Part shown: in pieces, positions 1 to 8,261 of the stretch | Position numbering within the stretch: the stretch's first letter is position 1 | How the letters are laid out: each line of letters opens with the position of its first letter | Assembly: GCF_001644015.1 (NCBI RefSeq) | Contig: NZ_LUUI01000122.1 | Location: 1-52,506, forward strand | Direction of reading: 5' to 3' | DNA length: 52,506 nucleotides | Source: Methylomonas lenta | GTDB taxonomy: Bacteria > Pseudomonadota > Gammaproteobacteria > Methylococcales > Methylomonadaceae | Notes under the pieces: generated by a model | What the model was told of the DNA's origin: nothing | What the model saw: the letters and a program-made list of their open reading frames with translations, nothing else | Databases searched by the model: none | Position numbers and translations under genes: made by a program

Positions 1-19
1 CTTAATGGCAGTGATGCTT
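1..19. repeat. Fragment of MITE-like terminal repeat
   Basis: The first bases of the window match the inner part of the right terminal inverted repeat of the element at 23812-23983. About 17 bases agree with one mismatch (CTTAATGGCAGTGA then T/C then GC). The similarity stops after about base 17, so this is either the end of an element cut by the window edge or a relic. Confidence 0.5.
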
Positions 20-207
20 GAGTGTGCTAACATTATGGTCAATTCTCATCGGATATACAACGACAATCAACCCTCGTTTTCTGCCAAGCAAGCAGCGTCG
101 ATTTGTAGCTTAGAAATAGTGGATGTTACTGGGAAGGGGCTTTAATTCAGGCGGTCAGCGTCAGTTGATTAAGGCTGTTATACGCGGAAACATAAAGCCA
201 GATGGAC

Positions 208-238
208 AAGCCGGGGTTTTCTGATGCCCCGGTTGCCT
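208..238 (+). terminator. GC-rich hairpin, probable terminator
   Basis: CCGGGG and CCCCGG arms enclose a 10-base loop, followed on the plus strand by TTGCCTTTT. It would end transcription of a rightward gene lying left of the window. The T-run is imperfect, and on the minus strand there is none, so it is less convincing for the leftward lipoprotein gene that ends at 275. The rest of 1-274 holds nothing else I recognise. Confidence 0.45.
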
Positions 239-274
239 TTTAGAATGGGTTACTTCTGCTAATGTGTAGTTGAG

Positions 275-808
275 TCAATCTTTCGGCAGTTTTTTGAAAA
301 TTTCGGTGACTGCGTAATCCAGGCGTTTGCGAATTCTTTCTTCGGTTGAATTTTGTTGAATATCTCCCATGGCTTCACCCACCCAGATCACGTAGCCGGT
401 TTTGGCATCTATCAAGGCTACAGCCAGTGATGCGGCGGGAACAGTTTCCAGTATGTCTTGCTGGTTATCAGGATTGACTTTCAGCTCCATCGCTTCCATA
501 TCTACCCCCATAAAAAAAACTACCTGAAGTTGTGCGTTTTCGGCATAGTTAAAGATGCCGCGTTTGCGCAGCTCTCTATCGATGAGGAATTTGATATTTT
601 CAGCCAGATTGATTTTAGGCGGCTGCCAAATACCTTCGGGGTCATTTAAGGCGGCGATGTCGCCCAGCCAGGTATAGCTTTTATAGTCGCTGAATTGGCT
701 GGTTGTATCAGCTGTGGCCTCGATTTGAATATCCTCTGTGACCGATGTGGCGCAGCCGCTGAGTAAAATAAGTAGCAGGGTAATGCCGATAAAATGAATA
801 GATTTCAT
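275..808 (-). CDS. DUF4136-type lipoprotein
   Basis: A 177-residue exported protein. It has a hydrophobic N-terminal segment and a clear lipobox (LSGC, lipidated Cys19), so it is predicted to be anchored in the cell envelope. The body follows the DUF4136 pattern: an early YKSYTWLGD strand, a central IDRELRKRGI helix (about residues 77-86), and a late strand in which residues such as GYVIWVGEA precede a charged C-terminal helix. The family is common in Gram-negative envelopes and has no established biochemical role. It stands alone, with 230 bases of featureless sequence between its start and the next leftward gene at 1041. Confidence 0.75.
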   Translation of the reverse strand: MKSIHFIGITLLLILLSGCATSVTEDIQIEATADTTSQFSDYKSYTWLGDIAALNDPEGIWQPPKINLAENIKFLIDRELRKRGIFNYAENAQLQVVFFMGVDMEAMELKVNPDNQQDILETVPAASLAVALIDAKTGYVIWVGEAMGDIQQNSTEERIRKRLDYAVTEIFKKLPKD

Positions 809-1040
809 GGTTATTCGTTGGTGTTAAAGTTGAAAAAGTGTCACTAAGCTAGCTCAGATTAATGCAATCGCCGGGCTATTTTGCGTTCGATTCAATGATC
901 GATTGCGTAACCGGTCACGGTTGGCACTATATTTTAAATTGTGATTCTTGCCAATGATGGGGTAAAGCCAAGTTGGCTGCTTATCCATCATGTAAGTTAA
1001 TACAAAGAATGTGGGATTATGCCTTGGATGGAAACAAAGG

Positions 1041-1403
1041 TTAATCACGCGACAACCAGGCTTGTGCCTCGCTCAGTTGAGTGGTTGGGAAAAATGCGAT
1101 GTCTATGTCGCGCATAGGGTAGCCAATAAACATAAAAACTTCATCTTTCCATTTTTCGTCGCCGACAAATGCAATCCGATAATTTTTATCATCCTGGTCT
1201 GGCAGGAACGAGGTGCTTTCCCAGCCCGGTTCATTGCTCCAGCCTTCGAAATTTTCTAGCTCAATTAAGGTCCGCAAACGAGCGGATTGTTGCGGGCTTT
1301 CCTGGTCCAGTACTTGTATGGCTAATAAATCTAATATGGTTAGCTGGCCGCTGATTTTAATCCAGTTTAGGTCTGAGGTTTGTTTGACTATGGAGTAGGG
1401 CAT
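1041..1403 (-). CDS. STAS/SpoIIAA-like small protein
   Basis: A 120-residue soluble protein with no signal peptide. The pattern resembles SpoIIAA-like (STAS/SEC14-type) proteins of proteobacteria: a short N-terminal strand pair (WIKISGQLT), a helix rich in Ala/Leu (LLAIQVLDQ), a central strand (RTLIELENFEGW), then RIAFVGDEKWKDEVFMFI and a final strand with DIDIAFF before a C-terminal helix. Members of that family are thought to act in regulation or lipid/anion binding, but nothing here identifies a partner. It lies just downstream of the META lipoprotein gene on the same strand (32-base gap), so the two may be co-transcribed. Confidence 0.55.
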   Translation of the reverse strand: MPYSIVKQTSDLNWIKISGQLTILDLLAIQVLDQESPQQSARLRTLIELENFEGWSNEPGWESTSFLPDQDDKNYRIAFVGDEKWKDEVFMFIGYPMRDIDIAFFPTTQLSEAQAWLSRD

Positions 1404-1435
1404 GTTTCACCTGTTGATTATCTATAAATAGGCCT

Positions 1436-2266
1436 TTAATCAGAATTTAGTATTTTAAAGCTGAGCCAAAGTGAGCCGGTTTGATCGCGCAAATATAGCT
1501 GGTTTTCGGTTACTTCATAACGGTTGATTTGAGTCAATGCATATAAGAATTGAGCTTCTTGTGCCATCACACCTGCTTCGCCGCAAAACATTCGGGTTGT
1601 ATGGGCAGGGCCGAATGTGATTTGTTGGTTTTGCAGTGTATAACGAGCAGAAAATTGATTGCAGGCGGCTTTGCCTTGGATTTCGCCGTTGCTAAATTGG
1701 GCGGTTGACAGATGGGTGTTTTTATCGGATACCACGCCGCCACGATTATTATTGATACCGCTTGCTTGCCAGTTGGTATTTTCTAAAACTTGTGCCGAGT
1801 TTTGGGCGGCAAATGTTAAAAGGGTTTTTTTATTTTGATCCAGCAGCAAAAGCCTGTCGTTTTCCAGTTTAAAGTAAGTGACTTGTGGCAACAGGCTTAA
1901 ATAGGCTTTTTCCTGCATGTTGAGCGCTGGGCTACAGGCTTTTAGGCTTGAGCCTATTGGGCTGGTCAATTTCAAGTTTTGCGGGTCGCTGATTTGGTAT
2001 TGGGCGAAATAATTATTACAACCGGCATAACCTGATAGTTGCTGGTTATTAAAGCTTAAATGGATTGCTGATCCAGCCATCGACTGGGTAGCTTGATGGT
2101 TTTCATCAAGCCTTGTTTCTAGCATCCAAGTCGAATTTGTTAGTTCTTTTTTGCTGGTAGATGTGGGTTGTTTTGTGGCAACAGAAGGCGTAGCGACACT
2201 GTTTTTCTCAGTTGCGCAGGCGCTCAAAAGGCTAACTAAGCCGATCAAAAATAGTTTCATAGTCAT
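1436..2266 (-). CDS. Two-domain META (HslJ-like) lipoprotein
   Basis: A 276-residue lipoprotein with lipobox LSAC (Cys17, numbering from the ATG at 2266; a second ATG two codons later is equally possible). Two META-type domains are visible. The first spans about residues 40-155, with NSTWMLE and LSGYAGCNNYFAQY. The second spans about 160-270, with NTNWQASGI and IQGKAACNQFSARY. Each has the conserved G/A-x-C-N signature. META domains occur in HslJ, an envelope protein linked to heat and novobiocin tolerance in E. coli; the exact role is unknown. Duplicated META domains are less common than single ones. Transcription diverges from the cation transporter at 2493. Confidence 0.8.
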   Translation of the reverse strand: MTMKLFLIGLVSLLSACATEKNSVATPSVATKQPTSTSKKELTNSTWMLETRLDENHQATQSMAGSAIHLSFNNQQLSGYAGCNNYFAQYQISDPQNLKLTSPIGSSLKACSPALNMQEKAYLSLLPQVTYFKLENDRLLLLDQNKKTLLTFAAQNSAQVLENTNWQASGINNNRGGVVSDKNTHLSTAQFSNGEIQGKAACNQFSARYTLQNQQITFGPAHTTRMFCGEAGVMAQEAQFLYALTQINRYEVTENQLYLRDQTGSLWLSFKILNSD

Positions 2267-2492
2267 GATGGGGATATGTTTGCTTAATATTATTTTGACT
2301 AAGCATGAGGCTTACATTGTGTCGATGTCAATTTCAAGATCCGTGGCGTGTTCGTCGGATTTTAGGTTGTAAAAAAATGATCAGGGCCAACTATAATGCC
2401 AATAGCTTGGAAATGATGTAAGTTGGTCACCAATGCGTTTATTTTAGCTTGGTTATAAATAGTCTCCGATTATCCTTAAATTTTGAGAAGTC

Positions 2493-3395
2493 ATGTCACA
2501 CGATAATTCAACTAAAGCCATTGCTTATGCGTTCGCTGCCAATTTTGGTATTGCCATTAGTAAAAGCGCCGCCGCGGTATGGACGGGTTCCGGCTCGCTG
2601 TTAGCTGAAGCGATTCATTCATTTGCCGACTGTGGTAATCAGGTGTTGCTGTTTGTCGGCATGAAAAGAGCCTCGCGCCAGGCAACCGCAAAACATCCGA
2701 TGGGCTTTGGCCGCGAATCTTACATCTGGTCGATGATGGTGGCGATAACCTTGTTCTCGATAGGTGGTTTGTTTTCGATTTATGAAGGTTGGTTGCGGTT
2801 TGGTGAACATCATGTGGTGGAAAATACCGGTATTGCACTGCTGGTTTTGCTGGTGGCGGTGGTTTTGGAGGCTTTGTCTTTAAAGGGCGCGATGGGTGCG
2901 GTACAAAAAGAAATGGCTGGACGCAGTTTGTGGCAATGGTTTACAGAAACTCATTCCAGTGAATTGATGGTGGTGGTGGGTGAAGATTTGGCTGCCTTGC
3001 TGGGGTTGGTGATTGCCTTTGTCATGCTGGGACTGACAATGTTGACCGGAAATGCCGTATACGATGCCATCGGTTCTATCTTGATAGGCATATTATTAGT
3101 CGTAGTGGCGCTTTTGGTAGGCAGAGAAGTGCATTCTTTGCTGTTGGGTGAAGCGGATTTTACGATTCGCGATGCCGTAACAGATTATCTTGTTACGCAA
3201 CCCTCAGTGGTTAACGTGCTGAATGTTTGGGCTGTTAATCATGGCGATCAAGTCATGCTAGTCATCAAAGCCGAATTACGCCCGGATTTAAAGGTCTCAG
3301 ACGCTGTTATAGCCATCAATTCTATGGAAGTACAAATCAAAAAAATGCATGGTAGGGTGAAATGGGTCTTTTTTGAAATTGATAATTCTGATTAA
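2493..3395 (+). CDS. Cation diffusion facilitator family transporter
   Basis: A 300-residue inner-membrane protein with about six hydrophobic segments and a soluble C-terminal domain (about 215-300), as in CDF zinc/cation efflux proteins. TM2 carries EAIHSFADCGNQ, matching the HSxAD metal-site pattern. In TM5 the usual HxxxD is replaced by Glu-Asp (VVGEDLAALLGL). That ED variant is, from memory, typical of the SLC30A9/ZnT9-like branch rather than of ZitB or FieF. The C-terminal domain ends KWVFFEIDNSD. Substrate cannot be assigned. The gene starts with ATG preceded by GAGAAG; it is alone, with the carboxypeptidase gene 48 bases downstream on the same strand. Confidence 0.85.
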   Translation: MSHDNSTKAIAYAFAANFGIAISKSAAAVWTGSGSLLAEAIHSFADCGNQVLLFVGMKRASRQATAKHPMGFGRESYIWSMMVAITLFSIGGLFSIYEGWLRFGEHHVVENTGIALLVLLVAVVLEALSLKGAMGAVQKEMAGRSLWQWFTETHSSELMVVVGEDLAALLGLVIAFVMLGLTMLTGNAVYDAIGSILIGILLVVVALLVGREVHSLLLGEADFTIRDAVTDYLVTQPSVVNVLNVWAVNHGDQVMLVIKAELRPDLKVSDAVIAINSMEVQIKKMHGRVKWVFFEIDNSD

Positions 3396-3443
3396 ATGAC
3401 CGTATCAATCGCTTAGATCAACTATCTGCAGAGAATAAAACCA

Positions 3444-4715
3444 TTGAACGTTGCCGCAAAGACAAAACTCACACTTTTAACAATCGCTTGTTTTCTGTTT
3501 CTTAGTTTCCCTGCCTCAGCGCGTTATGCAGCGATCGTAATCGATGCCGATAGCGGTCGTGTAGTACATGAGGTGGAGGCCACTCATCGGTGGTATCCGG
3601 CTTCGTTAACCAAGGTCATGACCATCTATATGACATTTTCTGCTTTGCAGGCCGGTAATTTACACCTGAACGATACACTGATTGTGTCCGAGCATGCTTC
3701 TCGCCAGCCTAGTTCCAAGTTGGGTTTGCGCAAAGGTCAGGCTATTAACGTCGAACAGGCCATTTTGGCAGTAACGACGCGTTCAGCTAACGATGCGGCG
3801 GTCGTTCTAGCGGAAACATTGGGTGGTAGCGAGCGCAATTTTGCCTCCATGATGACGCAACAAGCCCATAGCATGGGGATGTATAATAGCTCGTTTCAAA
3901 ATGCCAGCGGCTTGCCGGATGAGGGACAGATTAGTAGTGCGCGCGATCTGGCTTTACTATCGGCGGCGTTGATTCGTAATTTTCCACAGTATTACGGCTA
4001 TTTTTCGGCCAGGGAGTTTGCCTACAAGGGTCGAGTTTTACCGAATACCAATCGTATTTTAAAAACTTATCCCGATGCCGATGGCCTGAAAACCGGCTTT
4101 ACCTGTGGATCAGGCTATAACCTGATTGCCTCGGCTAAACGAGATGGTCATCGTTTGATCGGTGTGTTACTAGGTGCGCATAGCAGTGCCGAGCGCTTTA
4201 AACAAATGGCTAATTTGCTGGACTTGGGGTTTGAAAAATCACATGCCGGTGCTTTGGGTATGCCGGTTAGCCAAATCAGCGATGCTAATTTTGAGCCGCC
4301 ACCGTTTCAATTATCCTCTAATCGTTGTGCGGGTAGCGCGGAACAAATGGGCGCGGATATCGGATCACATGATCAAGAAGCTATTCATATCAAGCCAGGA
4401 AAATCCAGCAAGTCATCGTCTACACGCGCTGGTAAAGCCAAAACTAAAACCGTAGCCAGTAGGGCATCAAGTTCTAACTGGGCAGTATTGTTAGGTGATC
4501 ACAGTCGGAAAGCCGATGCCGACAGCGATTTAAAACGTGCGAGTTCTATCTTGGGTGCGAGTGCAAACAGTGGCCAGCCGCAGGTTGTTAAAATCAAACT
4601 CAAAGGTCGATCAGTTTGGCGTACAGAATGGATCAGGCTGGAAAAAAGTCAGGCCCGTTCATTCTGTAAAAAGCTGCGGACCAAAGGCCGTAACTGCACC
4701 TTGTTACCAGGTTAA
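3444..4715 (+). CDS. D-alanyl-D-alanine carboxypeptidase with SPOR-like C-terminus
   Basis: A 423-residue exported peptidoglycan D,D-carboxypeptidase (S11 family, PBP5/6-like) that trims terminal D-Ala from pentapeptides in the periplasm. The signal peptide ends at ASA (residue 26). All three penicillin-binding motifs are present: S54-LT-K57 (active-site Ser and Lys), S114-A-N116 and K216-T-G218. After the catalytic domain there is a Ser/Lys-rich linker (about 310-345). A C-terminal segment of about 75 residues (WAVLLGDHS ... RTKGRNCTLLPG) looks like a SPOR domain, which would target denuded septal glycan. The classical PBP5 C-terminal amphipathic anchor is absent. The start is TTG with GAGAA upstream; no better ATG exists before the signal peptide. 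Confidence 0.88.
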   Translation: MNVAAKTKLTLLTIACFLFLSFPASARYAAIVIDADSGRVVHEVEATHRWYPASLTKVMTIYMTFSALQAGNLHLNDTLIVSEHASRQPSSKLGLRKGQAINVEQAILAVTTRSANDAAVVLAETLGGSERNFASMMTQQAHSMGMYNSSFQNASGLPDEGQISSARDLALLSAALIRNFPQYYGYFSAREFAYKGRVLPNTNRILKTYPDADGLKTGFTCGSGYNLIASAKRDGHRLIGVLLGAHSSAERFKQMANLLDLGFEKSHAGALGMPVSQISDANFEPPPFQLSSNRCAGSAEQMGADIGSHDQEAIHIKPGKSSKSSSTRAGKAKTKTVASRASSSNWAVLLGDHSRKADADSDLKRASSILGASANSGQPQVVKIKLKGRSVWRTEWIRLEKSQARSFCKKLRTKGRNCTLLPG

Positions 4716-4801
4716 TGTTTGATAACTAGCGATTAGGTTTAATTGTTTTGGCTATCCGATATTATTTCAATCTTGGGTTTCTGCCGGGTGATTTCCTTTT
4801 A

Positions 4802-5008
4802 TCAATAATGCGGTGGTCTCTCATCGATAATGTCCGGATTACGGTCTGATTGCGCCATATTTTTAATCTTGTCATGCAGTAGTTTGCAGGTTTTTTCCAG
4901 TTTGCCGATTTGTATTTGTTGTTCGGCAACGGCTTGATTCAGCGCCTGTATCAAGTCTTCTTGATAGGCTAGCCTAATTTCCAGTTCGATTATGCGTGCT
5001 TCGCTCAT
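4802..5008 (-). CDS. slyX: SlyX family protein
   Basis: A 68-residue protein almost entirely predicted as a coiled coil (residues 1-50: EARIIELEIRLAYQEDLI ... LEKTCKLLHDKI), with a short proline-containing tail ending RPPHY. Length, heptad spacing and the ERPPHY-like end are those of SlyX, a small conserved gammaproteobacterial protein of unknown function (named from its position near slyD in E. coli). It is convergent with the upstream carboxypeptidase gene, and its start is only about 130 bases from the divergent start at 5138. Confidence 0.85.
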   Translation of the reverse strand: MSEARIIELEIRLAYQEDLIQALNQAVAEQQIQIGKLEKTCKLLHDKIKNMAQSDRNPDIIDERPPHY

Positions 5009-5137
5009 GGTTTTTATCGGTAGATTGGAGTGTGGCGGTATTCTAAAGCAAATTGCTTTGCAAAATTGACTAGCTGTTTACACCGGCATGAAAAACTCGG
5101 TTATCATTGTTCCAACATCAACAACAGCGAGGATGCG

Positions 5138-5443
5138 ATGATGGCAACGATCACAGATCCGGCCATAGGCCGTTGGTATAAAGACTATGAAAATAATCTC
5201 ACTTTTAAAGTCGTTGCAATTGATAGCAAGGACGAAACCATCGATGTGCAATACGCCAATGGTGATTTAGGTGAATACGATAACGATGCTTGGTATGCAT
5301 CGACATTTGACTATATTGAAGACCCTGAAGACTGGAGTGCGCCGTTCGACGATATAGAACCGGACGATCTGGGCTATACCGATCCGGACCGCCACGCACG
5401 ATCGGATCAGGAAGATTTGGACATAAACAATTTATTGGATTGA
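5138..5443 (+). CDS. DUF6763-like small acidic protein
   Basis: A protein of about 101 residues, strongly acidic (many Asp/Glu in the second half: EDPEDWSAPFDDIEPDD). The N-terminus, MATITDPAIGRWYKDYEN, and the strand FKVVAIDSKDETIDVQYANG match a small family I know from methanotrophs and related gammaproteobacteria (DUF6763). No function is known. The open frame extends upstream to 5030, but AGCGAGGA at 5126-5133 precedes tandem ATGs at 5138 and 5141, which decides the start. It lies 9 bases before the ATPase gene and is likely its operon partner. Confidence 0.65.
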   Translation: MMATITDPAIGRWYKDYENNLTFKVVAIDSKDETIDVQYANGDLGEYDNDAWYASTFDYIEDPEDWSAPFDDIEPDDLGYTDPDRHARSDQEDLDINNLLD

Positions 5444-5452
5444 GTATTTTTT

Positions 5453-6304
5453 ATGAGAATGACCCCGCAGCAGTTTCTGGATTGGGAATCCAAAAGTATT
5501 ACACTGCTCGCCATGTCGGGTGCCGGCAAAACCACGCTTTCCAGTAAACTGCCGCAAGCTAAATGGTTTCATTATTCTGGTGATTACCGTATTGGCACCA
5601 AATATCTGGAAGAGCCGATACTGGACAATATCAAGCAACAGGCGATGGGCGTGCCGTTTTTACGTGATCTTTTAAGATCGGACTCAATTTATATTTGTAG
5701 CAATATTTCGGTCGAAAACTTATCGCCGGTCTCCAGTTTTTTAGGCAAAATTGGCAATCCTGCCAAGGGTGGACTTTCACTGGCTGAATTTAAACGTAGG
5801 CAAGCGCTACATCATCAAGCCGAAATTGCAGCGATGAATGATGTGCCGGAGTTTATTCATAAAGCTGAAGATATTTATGGCTACACTCATTTTATAAACG
5901 ATGCCGGTGGCAGTGTATGTGAGTTGGATTGCCCTGAGGTCATTGAAACACTGGCTAAGCACAGCTTGATTGTCTATATCAAAATTCCACCAGCACTGGA
6001 AAAAACCATAATCGAGCGGGCTAAAAAAGAGCCTAAGCCACTGTATTATCGTCCTGAATTTATCGATGAAAAATTAGATATTTTCATGCAGGAGCGCGGC
6101 TTCAACTCCACCGATCAGATTGATCCGGATGACTTTGTCGGCTGGGTGTTTCCTGAGTTATTTAAGGCGCGGGTACCGCGTTACGAAGCCATCGCTCAGC
6201 AATACGGTTACACCGTCGATGGCGATCAAGTTGCCAAAGTACGTAATGAAGACGATTTTATGCAGCTGATTGCGCAAGCTATTGCGCAGCAAGACAGAAT
6301 GTGA
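5453..6304 (+). CDS. P-loop ATPase of unknown role
   Basis: A 283-residue soluble protein with a Walker A motif at residues 20-28 (AMSGAGKTT). An early YSGDYRIGTKYL segment is typical of small kinase-like P-loop proteins, and a Walker-B-like stretch SLIVYIKIPP sits at about 170-179. A second half is rich in charged residues (DPDDFVGWVFPELFKARVPRYEAIAQQYG). The conserved GYTHFINDAGGSVCELD block around residue 145 suggests a defined substrate pocket. I recognise it as a conserved proteobacterial ATPase but know no assigned function. It sits between the DUF6763-like gene and the MetA-type gene (13-base gap), all rightward. Confidence 0.6.
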   Translation: MRMTPQQFLDWESKSITLLAMSGAGKTTLSSKLPQAKWFHYSGDYRIGTKYLEEPILDNIKQQAMGVPFLRDLLRSDSIYICSNISVENLSPVSSFLGKIGNPAKGGLSLAEFKRRQALHHQAEIAAMNDVPEFIHKAEDIYGYTHFINDAGGSVCELDCPEVIETLAKHSLIVYIKIPPALEKTIIERAKKEPKPLYYRPEFIDEKLDIFMQERGFNSTDQIDPDDFVGWVFPELFKARVPRYEAIAQQYGYTVDGDQVAKVRNEDDFMQLIAQAIAQQDRM

Positions 6305-6317
6305 GCGGTTTTTTGTC

Positions 6318-7382
6318 ATGCCCTTAGTTGCACATACCAATTTGCCGACATTTTGGCGGCTGCAGGATGAAGGCGAAGAAATTCTCACCCCCGATCGTGC
6401 CAGTCGTCAATCAATACGCGAGTTACATGTTGGTTTACTGAATATCATGCCGGATGCCGCGCTGGAAGCAACAGAACGGCAGTTTTTCCGTCTGGTAGGT
6501 GCCTGTAATCAAATCGCACAGTTTCATGTGCATCCGTTTACCATAGAAGGTTTACAGCGAAGTCCGGCTGCTTTGGAGCATATTCATACTTATTACGAAA
6601 GCTTCGAGAAAATCAAACTGGATGGTCTGGATGCGCTAATCATCAGCGGCGCGAATGTCACACATGATCATTTACAGGACGAAGCTTTCTGGCAACCGCT
6701 GACTGAAGTGTTTGCTTGGGCCAAACAAAATGTCACCTCTATACTGTGTTCCTGTTTGGCCACCCATGCCTTGATCCAAAGCTGTTACGGCGTCGAAAGG
6801 ACGCGTTTGCCTGCCAAACGTTGGGGAGTGTTTTCGCATCGGGTTGTCGATAGGCAGCATCCGTTGGTCGCCGAGGTCAATACGCGCTTTGATGTGCCTC
6901 ATTCCAGATATAACGAGGTATTCAAAGCCGATATGGAAAAACACGGCTTGAAAATTCTGGTGGCTAGCGAAGAAGCTGGTGTGCATTTGGCGGTCAGCCC
7001 GGATGGGTTCCGTGTCATATTTTTCCAGGGTCATCCGGAATACGATGACATTAGTTTGTTAAAAGAATATAAACGCGAGGTGATGCGGTTTTATAACGGT
7101 GAGCGTGACGATTATCCGCCTTATCCTGAGCATTATTTCGATGTGGCCGTGCAAAATATACTATCGACCTACGCCGAGCATGTTAAGGCAGCCAAACGCG
7201 CCGGCGAGCCGATTCAACAGCTACCCGAAGCGCAAATCCTAGAACATTTGGATATCACTTGGCGTGATTCCGCCAAAGCTGTGTTCAACAATTGGCTGGG
7301 CAAGGTTTATCAAATTACCAACGAAGATAGACGTCTGCCATTTATGGATGGCATCGATCCTGATAACCCGCTAGGTTTATAA
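6318..7382 (+). CDS. MetA-type homoserine O-acyltransferase
   Basis: A 354-residue cytoplasmic enzyme of the MetA fold (class I glutamine-amidotransferase-like), which acylates homoserine with succinyl- or acetyl-CoA as the first committed step of methionine synthesis. VGLLNIMPDAALEATERQF is the family N-terminal signature. C146 in ILCSCLATHA is the expected nucleophile, and GHPEYD supplies the His and Glu of the catalytic set. The ATG at 6318 was chosen because the longer open frame overlaps the ATPase gene. The residue that separates acetyl (Glu) from succinyl (Gly) users, in the GAPxE/GAPxG segment, is Thr here (GANVT), so the acyl donor cannot be read off. Confidence 0.85.
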   Translation: MPLVAHTNLPTFWRLQDEGEEILTPDRASRQSIRELHVGLLNIMPDAALEATERQFFRLVGACNQIAQFHVHPFTIEGLQRSPAALEHIHTYYESFEKIKLDGLDALIISGANVTHDHLQDEAFWQPLTEVFAWAKQNVTSILCSCLATHALIQSCYGVERTRLPAKRWGVFSHRVVDRQHPLVAEVNTRFDVPHSRYNEVFKADMEKHGLKILVASEEAGVHLAVSPDGFRVIFFQGHPEYDDISLLKEYKREVMRFYNGERDDYPPYPEHYFDVAVQNILSTYAEHVKAAKRAGEPIQQLPEAQILEHLDITWRDSAKAVFNNWLGKVYQITNEDRRLPFMDGIDPDNPLGL

Positions 7383-7847
7383 ATGCACAGGGAATTTTTA
7401 CAACAAGCAATTGATTTGGCTTGTGAAAATGTTGTTAATGGAGGCGGTCCTTTTGGCGCGCTGGTGGTGAAAGATCAAATCGTCATTGCCAGTAGCGGCA
7501 ACCGAGTTACCCCCAATCTCGACCCTACAGCCCATGCTGAGATCATGGCGATACGGCTAGCTTGTCAGTATTTGACTGATTTCCAATTAACCGACTGTAC
7601 GCTTTATACCAGCTGCGAGCCGTGTCCGATGTGTTTGGGGGCGATCTATTGGGCGCGTCTTAAAGGGGTCTATTTTGCCTGCAACCGCTTCGATGCCGCT
7701 GCTGCAGGTTTCGACGATAGTTTTATTTACGATGAAATTCCCAAACAGCCAGCCCAACGCAGGATTGCTATGCAGTATTTGAATCTGCCTGAAGCCGGTT
7801 CACCTTTTCAGATCTGGAATCAGTTAGCAGGCAAGATTCGGTATTAG
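7383..7847 (+). CDS. Nucleoside deaminase, guanine-deaminase-like
   Basis: A 154-residue zinc-dependent deaminase of the cytidine/deoxycytidylate superfamily. Zinc-site motifs are HAE (in DPTAHAEIMAI, with catalytic Glu) and PCPMC (in TSCEPCPMCLGAIYWAR). The C-terminal block with FDDSFIYDEI and a final PFQIW is the pattern of the small bacterial guanine deaminases (GuaD of Bacillus) rather than of TadA, which carries a different tail. It would convert guanine to xanthine plus ammonia. Its ATG follows the MetA stop directly (TAAATG), indicating co-translation. Confidence 0.82.
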   Translation: MHREFLQQAIDLACENVVNGGGPFGALVVKDQIVIASSGNRVTPNLDPTAHAEIMAIRLACQYLTDFQLTDCTLYTSCEPCPMCLGAIYWARLKGVYFACNRFDAAAAGFDDSFIYDEIPKQPAQRRIAMQYLNLPEAGSPFQIWNQLAGKIRY

Positions 7848-7867
7848 TCAGGTAACTGCAGCGTTTC

Positions 7868-8241
7868 GGGTGCAATTTAAACTGAGGCGTATTAAGGTAA
7901 CGCTTCGCGAAGCCAATTTAAAGTCGGGTCTCGGCCCGACAGCCGAGTTTCTTTCTTTTGCTCGGCCAAAAGAAAGAAACCAAAGAAAAGGCCGCCCCGA
8001 TGCCGCCTTGATCCTGCGCTTCTCGCTTTTGTCGAGGGTTTTCCGAAGGGGCTTCCTTGCCCCTCGAAAAACGCGCGGCATATCCCTGCCGCGCCCCTTG
8101 CGGGCTACTCTCGACAAAAACTTCGATGCTCGGGACGGCATAAGGGGATTAAAAGCATGCCTTCGGCATTTTTCTGCTTCGCGGTTTTTTAGCAAAGTCT
8201 CAATCCTCAAAAGGATTTACGCCTCAGTTTGAATCGAACCC
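7868..8241. repeat. Structured interspersed repeat with terminal inverted repeats
   Basis: A 374-bp intergenic element bounded by 24-bp imperfect inverted repeats (7868-7891 and 8218-8241, three mismatches; perfect core AAACTGAGGCGTA). Inside are several strong hairpins: a 12-bp inverted repeat TTTCTTTCTTTT/AAAAGAAAGAAA around GCTCGGCC, GTCGGG/CCCGAC, GAAGGGGC/GCCCCTCG, CGCGGCA/TGCCGCG, and a long-range pair TTTTGTCGAG/CTCGACAAAA. Both strands happen to be open for 120 codons, which follows from the symmetry. Similar sequences with the TTTCTTTCTTTTG signature are, from memory, scattered in Methylomonas, Xanthomonas and Pseudomonas genomes. I read it as a non-autonomous mobile element or structured RNA, not a gene. 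Confidence 0.75.
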
Positions 8242-8261
8242 CAGCGTTCCCAAAAAAAGGC

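Noticed and set aside
7848-8232. Overlapping 120-codon open frames on both strands
   Set aside because: They lie inside the structured repeat with terminal inverted repeats; mirror-like lengths on both strands follow from its symmetry, and neither has a ribosome site.
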